Assembly (NCBI GenBank): GCA_964639075.1 | Contig: CAZXCB010000015.1 | Coordinates: 1 to 26,079 of the forward strand | Direction of reading: 5' to 3' | DNA: 26,079 nt | Origin: JAENVU01 sp964639075 | Lineage (GTDB): Bacteria > Actinomycetota > Acidimicrobiia > IMCC26256 > JAENVU01 | Part shown: one piece after another, positions 8,377-14,921 of the stretch | How the letters are laid out: the number at the start of each line of letters is the position of its first letter | Position numbering within the stretch: position 1 is the first letter of the stretch | Position numbers and translations under genes: made by a program | Notes under the pieces: model-generated | What the model was told of the DNA's origin: nothing | Databases searched by the model: none | The model's input: only the letters and a program-made list of their open reading frames with translations

Positions 8377-9564
8377 ATGGCGGTGACAGCACCCGAGATC
8401 CATGGCTCGGTGAGCGCAGGGTTCGAGCCCGTCCGCGAGGCGTTCGTCGAGAACTTCACTCACCGCGGTGAGCTCGGCGGCTCGTGTTGTGTCTACCGCG
8501 ACGGCGAGAAGGTCGTCGACCTGTGGGGCGGTGTGCGCGACCAGGCGAGCGGCGAGCCGTGGGAGGCCGACACGATGGTAATCGTGCACTCGACGACCAA
8601 GGGCCTCGCGGCGATGACCCTGGCGATCGCCCATTCCCGCGGCTGGCTCGACTACGACGAGCGGGTCGGCACCTACTGGCCCGAGTTCGCGCAGGCGGGC
8701 AAGGAGCAGATCACGGTCCGCCAGCTCCTCGCGCATCAGGCGGGCCTGTTCGCGTTCGACGAGCACGTCGACCGCGACGTCGTCGCGGACCGCGCCCGCC
8801 TCGCGGCGGTGATGGCGCGGCAGCGGCCGGCGTGGGAGCCCGGCGAGCGGCAGGCCTACCACGCGATCAGCCTCGGCTTCTACGAGAGCGAGCTGCTCTC
8901 GCGGATCGACCCGGCGCATCGCAGCCTCGGCCGGTTCTTCGCCGAGGAGATCGCCGACCCGCTCGGCGTCGACTTCTTCATCGGCACGCCGGAGTCGATC
9001 ACCGACGAGCGTCTCGCGCCGTTGGAGCCGCCGAGCCTCTGGAAGCGGCTGACCGCGATGCCACTGCCGTTCGTGCTCGCGGCGATGAACCGGCGGTCGG
9101 TCCTCTACCGGTCGGTGGTCGCGAATCCCGGGACCTCGTTCTACGTCGACGCGACCCATCGCATCGTGCGCAACCTCGAGGTCCCGTCCGGCGGCGGCGT
9201 CGGCAGCGCACGCGGGATCGCCAGGGCGTACGGCGAGTTCGCGAGCGGCGGCCGCGAGCTCGGGCTTCGTCCCGAGACCCTCGCCGCGCTGGAAGCGCCG
9301 GCGATCCCGTCGCGCCACGGGTTCTACGACGAGTGCTTCCGGGGGCCGGCGAAGTTCTCGCTCGGGTTCATGAAGCCCAACGAGTCGTTCCGGTTCGGTC
9401 ACGAGCGCGCGTACGGGGCGCCGGGCACCGGCGGTTCGCTGGGCTACGCCGACCCGGCGCTCGGCTTCGGCTACGGCTACGTCACGGGCACCATGGGCAT
9501 GCACCTCGAAGGCGACCCGCGCGACATCGCGCTGCGCGCCGCGCTCCCCGCTACGCGAGCTTGA
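8377..9564 (+). CDS. Beta-lactamase-fold serine hydrolase (esterase/class C-like)
   Basis: This is a 395-residue serine hydrolase of the EstB/LpqK-like class C beta-lactamase superfamily. The SxxK nucleophile motif is STTK (Ser72, Lys75), the tyrosine motif is YHA (Tyr161), and the third region near the C-terminus is GAPGTGGSLGYADP. LLAHQAGL (117-124) and GFGYGYVTGTMG are also family-typical. No signal peptide is visible, so it is probably a cytoplasmic esterase or carboxylesterase rather than an antibiotic-hydrolysing enzyme. ATG 8377 follows GGGGGTG by 7 bases; ATG 8335 is in frame but poorly spaced. The last residues (PATRA) and the stop come from the 32-bp repeat beginning at 9550, so the natural C-terminus appears to have been replaced by a rearrangement. 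Confidence 0.88.
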   Translation: MAVTAPEIHGSVSAGFEPVREAFVENFTHRGELGGSCCVYRDGEKVVDLWGGVRDQASGEPWEADTMVIVHSTTKGLAAMTLAIAHSRGWLDYDERVGTYWPEFAQAGKEQITVRQLLAHQAGLFAFDEHVDRDVVADRARLAAVMARQRPAWEPGERQAYHAISLGFYESELLSRIDPAHRSLGRFFAEEIADPLGVDFFIGTPESITDERLAPLEPPSLWKRLTAMPLPFVLAAMNRRSVLYRSVVANPGTSFYVDATHRIVRNLEVPSGGGVGSARGIARAYGEFASGGRELGLRPETLAALEAPAIPSRHGFYDECFRGPAKFSLGFMKPNESFRFGHERAYGAPGTGGSLGYADPALGFGYGYVTGTMGMHLEGDPRDIALRAALPATRA

Positions 9565-9581
9565 CGACCGCGAGCGCGACG
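9550..9581. repeat. 32-bp direct repeat, copy 2 (orphan 3' fragment of the small TM gene)
   Basis: Identical to 7185-7216. Here the sequence is read on the plus strand as the last codons and stop of the serine hydrolase. On the minus strand it would be the tail of a small TM gene whose remaining part is absent. It lies between two convergent genes. Confidence 0.9.
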
Positions 9582-9586
9582 GCCGG

Positions 9587-10228
9587 TCAACAGTCGGCTC
9601 GGATCGCGTCGCGGATGGACTCCGCGATCCAGCGCTGGCCGGCGATGCCGGGATGGATCCCGTCCGAGACGACCAGGTCCGGATCTCGATGGACGGCGGC
9701 GTTCCAGTCGACGAGATGGACCGAACCCGAGGCCGCGGCCGCCGCCAGCCGCGCGTTGATCTGCGTGCCGATGTTCGCGTCGGCCGGGAGGTGCCGACCG
9801 TCGTAGACGGTGAAGATCTCGACGCACGGGACGTTCGCGACGAGCGCCAGCATTCGGTCGAGGCCGGCCCGCCACCTCGGGTTCTCCTGATCCATGTCGT
9901 TGGTGCCGAGGTTGACGACCGCGACGTCGGGATGCGTCGCGATCTGCCGGACGATCGCCGGCGTGACCTGGGCGATCGTGCGCCCCGAGAACGCGTTGAT
10001 GCGCACGCGGAAGCTGTCGTCGAGGACCGACCGGATCCGCGTTCGGGCGAGCGCGGTGATCGAATCCCCGGCGATGGCGACGCGGGGCGCGCCGCGAGCA
10101 CCGACGTAGGCGGTGCCGGCCTTCCGGCCTGCGGGTCGTTCGTCGCTGCCCGCACACCCGACGGCCAGCACACCCACGAGCGGGAGCGCCAGCAGCGGGC
10201 GAAGGGCACGTGGGATCCGTTGGAGCAT
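9587..10228 (-). CDS. SGNH/GDSL hydrolase lipoprotein
   Basis: The 213-residue protein has a signal peptide (MLQRIPRALRPLLALPLVG) and a lipobox-like AVGC with Cys25, so it is probably a lipid-anchored outer-face enzyme. SGNH blocks are all present: AIAGDSIT (Ser56), AFSGRT (Gly82), NLGTNDM (Asn110) and SDGIHPG (Asp189, His192), giving a full Ser-Asp-His triad. The domain is compact, as in SGNH esterases and acetyl-esterases acting on cell-wall polymers or lipids. ATG 10228 follows GAGGA by 5 bases. It converges with the serine hydrolase, ending 22 bases from it. The small TM gene lies 122 bases upstream on the same strand. Confidence 0.88.
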   Translation of the reverse strand: MLQRIPRALRPLLALPLVGVLAVGCAGSDERPAGRKAGTAYVGARGAPRVAIAGDSITALARTRIRSVLDDSFRVRINAFSGRTIAQVTPAIVRQIATHPDVAVVNLGTNDMDQENPRWRAGLDRMLALVANVPCVEIFTVYDGRHLPADANIGTQINARLAAAAASGSVHLVDWNAAVHRDPDLVVSDGIHPGIAGQRWIAESIRDAIRADC

Positions 10229-10350
10229 CACCGTCCTCGGCGCTCGACGCGCGGGGATCGTCCCACGGAATCGTCGGTAGGTCATGGACCGGTGTCGCAT
10301 CTCGAGCGGCGCCGCAGCTGCCCGGGTGCGCGTCCGCGGACGCCGTCGAC

Positions 10351-10530
10351 TCAGGTGAGCTTGCCGACCGCCAACGCCACACCGAGGCTGGAGATGATCG
10401 TCGGCATCAGCACCGGCAGGAGCCGATTGACCTCGGCATGGATGCGCTCGTCGATGCGCTCGTCCTGTCGTAGGAATCGCAGCTCCATCCGGCGTTCGAG
10501 CTCCACGAGGCCCGAAGGAGCACGGATCAC
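10351..10530 (-). CDS. Small TM protein, paralogue of the 7186-7440 product
   Basis: A short frame encodes about 59 residues. A charged helix (VELERRMELRFLRQDERIDE) precedes a hydrophobic tail ending IISSLGVALAVGKLT. The tail is close to GVALAVVKLA of the gene at 7186-7440, and the DNA of the two 3' ends is also related (GAGCTTG-CGACCGC pattern). The start is uncertain: GTG 10530 has GGAGG only 2 bases upstream, and ATG 10488 would give 45 residues. No function is known. The gene is divergent from the Cupin_5 gene with ~55 bases between starts. Confidence 0.5.
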   Translation of the reverse strand: MIRAPSGLVELERRMELRFLRQDERIDERIHAEVNRLLPVLMPTIISSLGVALAVGKLT

Positions 10531-10585
10531 GGCCTCCGCGTGCGTCGCATGACGCCGAGGCGGCCGGGCGGTGCACCATGGTCCG

Positions 10586-11029
10586 ATGCGTCCGCCGCTC
10601 GCCGAGTCGCTCGACCTCGCGCCCCATCCCGAGGGCGGTTGGTACCGCCGGACGTGGACCGCTCCCGAGCTGGCGCATTTGCCCGGCGCGCGTGACCGCG
10701 CCGCCGCGAGCGCGATCCTCTTCCACCTCGCTGCGGGTGAGGCGTCGTCGTGGCACCGGGTGGCCTCCGACGAGCTGTGGCTCGCGCACATCGGTCGGGT
10801 CGAGGTCGAGCTCGGTGGCGCCGGGCCCGCGCCCGACAGCGCCACGACCGTCACCATCGTGGGAGTCGAGGTCGCGGCCGGTGACACACCGCAGGTGGTG
10901 GTGCCCGCCGGCACGTGGCAACGCACCCGGCCCGGCGATGCCGACGCGCTCGTCACGTGCGTCGTGTCCCCCGCGTTCGGCTTCGACGACTTCGAGCTAC
11001 ATCCCGGAACGAGAACGGAGCCCTCATGA
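10586..11029 (+). CDS. Cupin_5 (DUF985/COG3542) family protein
   Basis: This 147-residue single-domain cupin shows the DUF985 signature: HPEGGWYRRTW (14-24), ILFHLAAGEASSWHRVASDE (44-63, with His57 and Glu63 at positions that bind metal in cupins), LWLAHIG, VVVPAGTWQRTRP and the C-terminal CVVSPAFGFDDFEL. The length is close to the family norm. The start at 10586 places the conserved motif at the usual distance; an in-frame GTG at 10571 would add five residues. Family members are structurally cupins with unproven, probably sugar-related or small-molecule functions. The stop overlaps the next start (ATGA), so it is the first gene of a coupled trio. Confidence 0.9.
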   Translation: MRPPLAESLDLAPHPEGGWYRRTWTAPELAHLPGARDRAAASAILFHLAAGEASSWHRVASDELWLAHIGRVEVELGGAGPAPDSATTVTIVGVEVAAGDTPQVVVPAGTWQRTRPGDADALVTCVVSPAFGFDDFELHPGTRTEPS

Positions 11030-11553
11030 CCGACGCCACGCCGGAGCCCGCCGACGGACGGGTGCGCACACCCGAACGTCAGGGCGACGTCCTCGCGATC
11101 CAGGAGCTCGTGGTCGCGTACGGCCATGCGGTCGACGACCGCGACTGGGCGCGCTGGGAGGGGTTGTTCAACCCCGACGCGCACATCGACTACCTGCACA
11201 GCGGCGGCATCGCCGGCGGCCCGGCGGAGCTCGCGGCGTGGATGCCGGACGCGCTCAGGATGTTCGCGTGGAGTCTGCACTCGGTGCTCACGCACGAGAT
11301 CCGGTTCACCGGGCCCGATACGGCGACGGGGCGCGTGCACCTGTTCAACCGCAACGGCCTCGAGTGGAACGGTCGCTCCGAGCTCTTCGACGTGGGTGGT
11401 CGCTATCTCGACGAGTACGGCCGAACCGGCGACACGTGGAGGTTCAGTCGGCGCGTCGAGGAGACGCTCTATGCCACCGGCGGAGAGTTCGCCGCGGTCG
11501 TCCGCGACCTCGCGGCCCGCACCGCTCCCGACCGCCCTCCGCCCATGGGATGA
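11026..11553 (+). CDS. SnoaL-like (NTF2 superfamily) protein
   Basis: The 175-residue protein has the SnoaL_4-like pattern. An N-terminal helix reads DVLAIQELVVAYGHAVDDRD, followed by WARWEGLFNPDAHIDY and LAAWMPDAL. The curved beta-sheet includes HSVLTHEIRFTGPDTATGRVHLF and DVGGRYLDEYGRTGDTWRFSRR. NTF2-fold proteins of this group include polyketide cyclases, dehydratases and ring-hydroxylating dioxygenase small subunits, and many are uncharacterised. The Tyr-His-Asp arrangement typical of scytalone dehydratase-like members is partly present (Tyr/His in the first helix, Asp in HIDY), but a reaction cannot be fixed. It is coupled by ATGA at both ends with the cupin and acylphosphatase genes. 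Confidence 0.88.
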   Translation: MTDATPEPADGRVRTPERQGDVLAIQELVVAYGHAVDDRDWARWEGLFNPDAHIDYLHSGGIAGGPAELAAWMPDALRMFAWSLHSVLTHEIRFTGPDTATGRVHLFNRNGLEWNGRSELFDVGGRYLDEYGRTGDTWRFSRRVEETLYATGGEFAAVVRDLAARTAPDRPPPMG

Positions 11554-11864
11554 CGCGGGAGACACGCCGAGTGCCGAGCGCGAACGAGCGAATCCGGCGA
11601 CGCGTGCGGGTCACGGGTCGGGTCCAGGGTGTGGGCTTTCGCGAGTCGTGCCGACGCGAGGCGCAACGCCTCGGCGTCGCCGGGACCGTCAGGAACCGGA
11701 GCGACGGATCGGTCGAGGCGGTGTTCGAAGGAACCGCTCCCGTCGTCGACCAGATGGTCGCCTGGTGCCGGCGCGGGCCCCGATCGGCGCAGGTCCGCGA
11801 CGTCGCCGTCACACTCGAGCGTCCGATCGACGACGTCGGGTTCACGATCTCGTTCTCGTCCTAA
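11550..11864 (+). CDS. acyP: Acylphosphatase
   Basis: A small acylphosphatase of 104 residues. The phosphate-binding loop GRVQGVGFR (23-31) holds the catalytic Arg31, and Asn49 in TVRNRSDGSVEAVFEG is the second catalytic residue. Both are intact, so it should hydrolyse acyl-phosphates such as acetyl phosphate or 1,3-bisphosphoglycerate. The ATG at 11550 overlaps the preceding stop (ATGA) but has no clear ribosome binding site. GTG 11571 has GGGAGA 8 bases upstream and would give 97 residues, nearer the usual ~92, so the start could be either. It is the last gene of the cupin-SnoaL-acylphosphatase trio; the UspA gene follows after ~90 bases. Confidence 0.9.
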   Translation: MTRETRRVPSANERIRRRVRVTGRVQGVGFRESCRREAQRLGVAGTVRNRSDGSVEAVFEGTAPVVDQMVAWCRRGPRSAQVRDVAVTLERPIDDVGFTISFSS

Positions 11865-11956
11865 GAGCGGTTTGTCGCCGGAGCCCGCAGCTGAGGGCGA
11901 AGAGCAGCGGTGGCCTCGCAGGACGCCTCGCACGCGAGCGTCGTGGGATCGGACCG

Positions 11957-12502
11957 ATGGCCCTTGCCCGGACGCACGTCGTGCGCGACGGTGACACGGT
12001 GAACGAGACCGAGACGACGGCGGCCGGCCCGGTGCGGGTGATCGTCGCGACCGACGGATCCGAGGCCTCGCTCCTGGCCGCGCACGAGGCGGCCCACCTC
12101 GTCCCGGCCGAGGCCGAGTTGTCCCTCGTCATCGTGACCGACGGGATCAAGGATCCGAATCTCGACGCCGGCGGCTTCGAAGGCCCGGTGATCACCGAGC
12201 GAGAGGCGGAAGAGGAGTATCGCCAAGGCATGGTCGACGCCGAAGGTGCACTCGCTCGATCGGCGAGCTCGTTCGGGCCCCGGCCGGTCCGACAACGGAT
12301 CGTGGAGCGGTCCAACGAGTCGGTCGGTGCCCGGCTCTGCTCGCTCGCCGCGGAGGAAGGCGCGGCGATGATCGTCGTCGGCTCCCACGGCCACGGGGCG
12401 CTGGTCGACGTGCTGCTCGGATCGGTGAGCAACCATGTGGTGCACCACAGCCCGTGTCCGGTGCTCGTGATCCGTCACCGCAAGGCACCCACGACCGGGT
12501 AG
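11957..12502 (+). CDS. Universal stress protein (UspA family)
   Basis: The 181-residue protein is a single Usp domain. VRVIVATDGSEAS with Asp33 begins the fold. The ATP-binding motif G-x2-G-x9-G-S is complete (Gly142, Gly145, Gly155, Ser156, in VGSHGHG...LLGSVSNHV), and the domain ends VVHHSPCPVLVIRH. It is therefore predicted to bind ATP, unlike the Usp-like protein at 4051. ATG 11957 has only a weak ribosome site; GTG 11999 would remove 14 non-conserved residues. Actinobacterial Usp proteins are typically induced by hypoxia or stasis, but I see no clear box for that in the 92 bases upstream. The DUF1810 gene follows after 21 bases. Confidence 0.9.
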   Translation: MALARTHVVRDGDTVNETETTAAGPVRVIVATDGSEASLLAAHEAAHLVPAEAELSLVIVTDGIKDPNLDAGGFEGPVITEREAEEEYRQGMVDAEGALARSASSFGPRPVRQRIVERSNESVGARLCSLAAEEGAAMIVVGSHGHGALVDVLLGSVSNHVVHHSPCPVLVIRHRKAPTTG

Positions 12503-12523
12503 CGGCCGCGACCGAGGGCGACG

Positions 12524-12949
12524 ATGGACGACCCGTACTACCTCCTGCGCTTCGTCATCGCCCAGAACCGCGACGGCACCTACGACCGCGCCGTCGAGGA
12601 GCTCCGACTCGGCGACAAGCGGACGCACTGGATGTGGTTCGTCTTTCCCCAGATCGCCGGCCTCGGGCTCAGCGCGACATCGAGGCACTTCGCGATCTCG
12701 TCGCTGGAGGAAGCCCAGGCGTACCTTCAGCACGACGTGCTCGGACCGCGCTTGATCGAGTGCACGGATCTCGTGGCGACCACGCCGAGCAACAACGCCG
12801 ACGACATCTTCGGCGCGCTCGACGCGCAGAAGCTGCAGTCGTCGATGACGTTGTTCATGCGAGCGGCACCCGACGAACCACTGTTCCGCCAGGTGCTCGA
12901 CCGCTACTTCGACGGTCTGGCCGACCCGGCGACCGACGAACGCATCTGA
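12524..12949 (+). CDS. DUF1810 family protein
   Basis: This 141-residue soluble protein matches DUF1810 over its whole length. YYLLRFVIAQ and GTYDRAVEELRLGDKRTHWM lead into WFVFPQIAGLGLSATSRHF, the most conserved block (family: H-W-M-W-F-x-F-P-Q). This is followed by AQAYLQHDVLGPRLIEC and the late DIFGALDAQKLQSSMTLF. The biochemical role of the family is unknown. The start at 12524 is 21 bases after the UspA stop, with GAGGGCG just upstream, so it is likely co-transcribed with UspA. A strong palindrome follows 8 bases after the stop and probably ends the transcript. Confidence 0.9.
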   Translation: MDDPYYLLRFVIAQNRDGTYDRAVEELRLGDKRTHWMWFVFPQIAGLGLSATSRHFAISSLEEAQAYLQHDVLGPRLIECTDLVATTPSNNADDIFGALDAQKLQSSMTLFMRAAPDEPLFRQVLDRYFDGLADPATDERI

Positions 12950-12957
12950 TCCCAGCC

Positions 12958-12985
12958 GACCCGCATGCGGGTCGCCCGTGACCCG
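12958..12985. terminator. Candidate bidirectional terminator: overlapping hairpins between convergent genes
   Basis: Bases 12958-12973 (GACCCGCATGCGGGTC) form a perfect 16-bp palindrome 8 bases past the DUF1810 stop. The right arm CGGGTC (12968-12973) can pair instead with GACCCG at 12980-12985 across a 6-base loop. There is no T-tract, so this is a GC-rich hairpin, not a classic intrinsic terminator. Its place between two converging genes fits a bidirectional stop. Confidence 0.45.
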
Positions 12986-13050
12986 ACGGAGAGTCGGATG
13001 CCGGTGAGCGAGGCGGCCTCGAAGGCGTCCAGCGTGAGGTGTGGTGGTCG

Positions 13051-14691
13051 CTAGCCAGTCGGCTTGGGAACGGCGTTCGATACCAGGTACTCGCAGTGAT
13101 CGACCAAACCTTCGGACGGCCCATCCACGACGAGACTCCAATCGCTGGTCGCGCCAGCACCCACCCTGAGCGAAGTGCTGTTCGACGTCAGGGGCGTGGC
13201 GTCGGCGGCGACAAGGCGGACGTCGATCGTGAAATCGAGTGGGATGGTGAACGTATTCGTGACCGAACCATTCACCAACACGTTCGCACCCTCGCGACGG
13301 CAGGTCTTCGCCACGAATCCATCACCGGGGTCCGGAAGCGCCTGCACCGCACCGGCCACCGCGGTCGTTGTCGACGTCACACTTCGCGGTTCAGTGAGCC
13401 CGCGCCGAGGTATCTGATCCAGAACGCCCGGACTCTTCGGTAGTTCGATGATCAACGGTGCGCTGCACAGGCTGGTGGCGATCTCGCGGCTTCCATCGCG
13501 GATCAACCAGACCGGGCTCCCCGGCCCTCCGGCGCGGACCAGGGAACCGGTCCTGGGTGAACGCGGTAGGCCGGCGAGGCCCCGGGCATCGAGAGCAACC
13601 GGCGCAGGCGCCTTCGGCGCGAACCGTCGGAGAGCCGCAGGTTCCGTCGGGAAGACCGCACCTCCTGCGCCCAGGTAGAGCGTGCCCGAGCCACTCCCGG
13701 TGTCCGACACCTCGAACACTGCTCCGTCCCGCGGGCGCCGATCTATTCGATCGAAGTCGGCAGGGCTCACGGTCCGAACCGCTCCCGTGGCCCTCTGGAA
13801 CGCGGCTGGCGGGCTGAGCGTGAGCAGCGCGCCACCTCCAACGAGACCAATTCGAACACCGTCCGTCACGAGGGTGCCGTCCGGTACCGGCACGCTACTT
13901 GCCGCAGCCTTCACGACCCCCGACGCGCACGCGCCCGCGGGCTCGTCGCCGCCGGAGGACCAGACGCCGACCGCGACGAGGGCCAAGGCTGAGGCGATGG
14001 CAGCAACGCCCAGCCGCGCGGACGATCGTCGCCTGCGCGGTGATGAACCCGACGACATCTCGTCGCCGCCGGCGGAGACCCCGTCGCCAACTGCCGCCGA
14101 GGACGACGCCTGGCGTTCACTGTCTGCTGCGAGGCGCCCTGGTCGATTGGCCGGTGTAGACCGTCGGGAGCTCTTCGGGCTCGGAGGGACCGAACCGGAT
14201 TGAGCCTCCTTCAGTCGAAGGAGCGCGCGGCACAACTGTTCGACATCGGAATGCCAATGCCGGTCTGACAACTCCACCGCGTTCCGGGAGCCGAATGGCA
14301 ACAAGTCCGACGGCAAGTCGGCCGACGCCGGCATCTCAGCGCCGTTGACCAAGACGGGAAGCACCGCGACGCCATTCTCGAACGCGGCCCGAATCTCGAG
14401 TCGCACGAAGTCATCAGCGCGATCTATGCGTCTTCCACCGGTTCCGTCAGGTGCGCCCAGCCACCCACGCCCGACAACGGCCAAGAGCACATCACACGAA
14501 GCAACCGCCTCGCGGATGACGTCGTTGACCTCGGCACCGAGCGGGATCGCGTCGATGTCCATGAAGACACCGTCCCGACCGAAGCGTTGAACGAGGACGT
14601 CGTACAAGCGACCCGCGTGCCCAGACGAGTCTGTACGCCGGTAGCTGAGGAAGACCTTCGCTTCGGAATGTCTTGCGCCTTTGCGAGCCAT
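13051..14691 (-). CDS. Membrane-anchored TIR-domain protein with a large extracytoplasmic domain
   Basis: The protein has 546 residues. An N-terminal TIR domain (~11-160) begins KVFLSYRRTDSSGHAGRLYD and has VFMDIDAIPLGAEVNDVI and CDVLLAVVGRGWLG. DDFVRLEIRAAFENGVAVLPV contains Glu99, at the place of the catalytic Glu of NAD-cleaving bacterial TIRs. A Ser/Pro/Arg-rich linker (161-225) and one TM helix (~226-244, LGVAAIASALALVAVGVW) follow. The outer part (245-546) has three similar units at about 271-296, 322-348 and 381-405 (for example TGSLVRAGG..VWLIRDGSREI). It ends in a beta-sandwich (~455-540, VNGSVTNTFTIPLDFTIDV) that could be FxLYD-like, with Cys464 and Cys533 likely paired. ATG 14691 is favoured by the TIR boundary; ATG 14769 with GAGAGG 8 bases upstream would add 26 residues. 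It is divergent from the SLOG/cyclase gene. Confidence 0.85.
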   Translation of the reverse strand: MARKGARHSEAKVFLSYRRTDSSGHAGRLYDVLVQRFGRDGVFMDIDAIPLGAEVNDVIREAVASCDVLLAVVGRGWLGAPDGTGGRRIDRADDFVRLEIRAAFENGVAVLPVLVNGAEMPASADLPSDLLPFGSRNAVELSDRHWHSDVEQLCRALLRLKEAQSGSVPPSPKSSRRSTPANRPGRLAADSERQASSSAAVGDGVSAGGDEMSSGSSPRRRRSSARLGVAAIASALALVAVGVWSSGGDEPAGACASGVVKAAASSVPVPDGTLVTDGVRIGLVGGGALLTLSPPAAFQRATGAVRTVSPADFDRIDRRPRDGAVFEVSDTGSGSGTLYLGAGGAVFPTEPAALRRFAPKAPAPVALDARGLAGLPRSPRTGSLVRAGGPGSPVWLIRDGSREIATSLCSAPLIIELPKSPGVLDQIPRRGLTEPRSVTSTTTAVAGAVQALPDPGDGFVAKTCRREGANVLVNGSVTNTFTIPLDFTIDVRLVAADATPLTSNSTSLRVGAGATSDWSLVVDGPSEGLVDHCEYLVSNAVPKPTG

Positions 14692-14921
14692 TACCTGCCA
14701 CTCGAGATACGGAGCGACTTCGGAGATGCGCACCGCCTGCGACGCGGGAGAGTAGTCCCGTGCACGCATCCGGCACACCTCTCAGACCACGCCCCACGGC
14801 CCAACCTCGTCGATCGCTCAACGGTGCACGCTCCGGCTCGTGGCGCGAACCCAGCCGCCGACCGAATCGACGGATCGACGGATCGACGGTGTGTTCATGG
14901 CGGAATACCCTCCAGCCTCGG
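14692..14921. other. Divergent intergenic region between TIR and cyclase genes
   Basis: This 230-base stretch is the longest without an assigned gene, apart from possible N-terminal extensions of either neighbour. It holds the triple ATCGACGG repeat and a possible 16-codon leader frame (14897-14947). Neither strand shows a convincing -35/-10 pair; TACTCT on the minus strand just after ATG 14769 is the best -10-like hexamer, with a poor -35. Confidence 0.5.
14866..14889. repeat. Three tandem copies of ATCGACGG upstream of the cyclase gene
   Basis: ATCGACGG occurs three times head to tail without mismatch (14866-14873, 14874-14881, 14882-14889), 32 bases before the cyclase ATG. A fourth partial match, GTCGATCG, lies near 14809. 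Tandem 8-mers next to a start may be operator half-sites or simple slippage repeats. Confidence 0.85.

Noticed and set aside
8377..9564. An antibiotic-resistance beta-lactamase
   Set aside because: The SxxK/YxA arrangement fits the esterase branch of the fold, no export signal is seen, and the KTG-type motif of true class C enzymes is absent.
7185..9581. The 32-bp direct repeats as attL/attR of an integrated element
   Set aside because: No integrase, tRNA or mobility gene lies between them. The intact gene is on the wrong side of its 3' end for a standard integration, and the repeat is fully explained as a copy of coding sequence.
7186..10209. A 1007-codon open frame on the minus strand
   Set aside because: Only its last 84 codons are a real gene; the rest runs antisense to the DUF2461 and serine hydrolase genes and out of frame through the SGNH gene.
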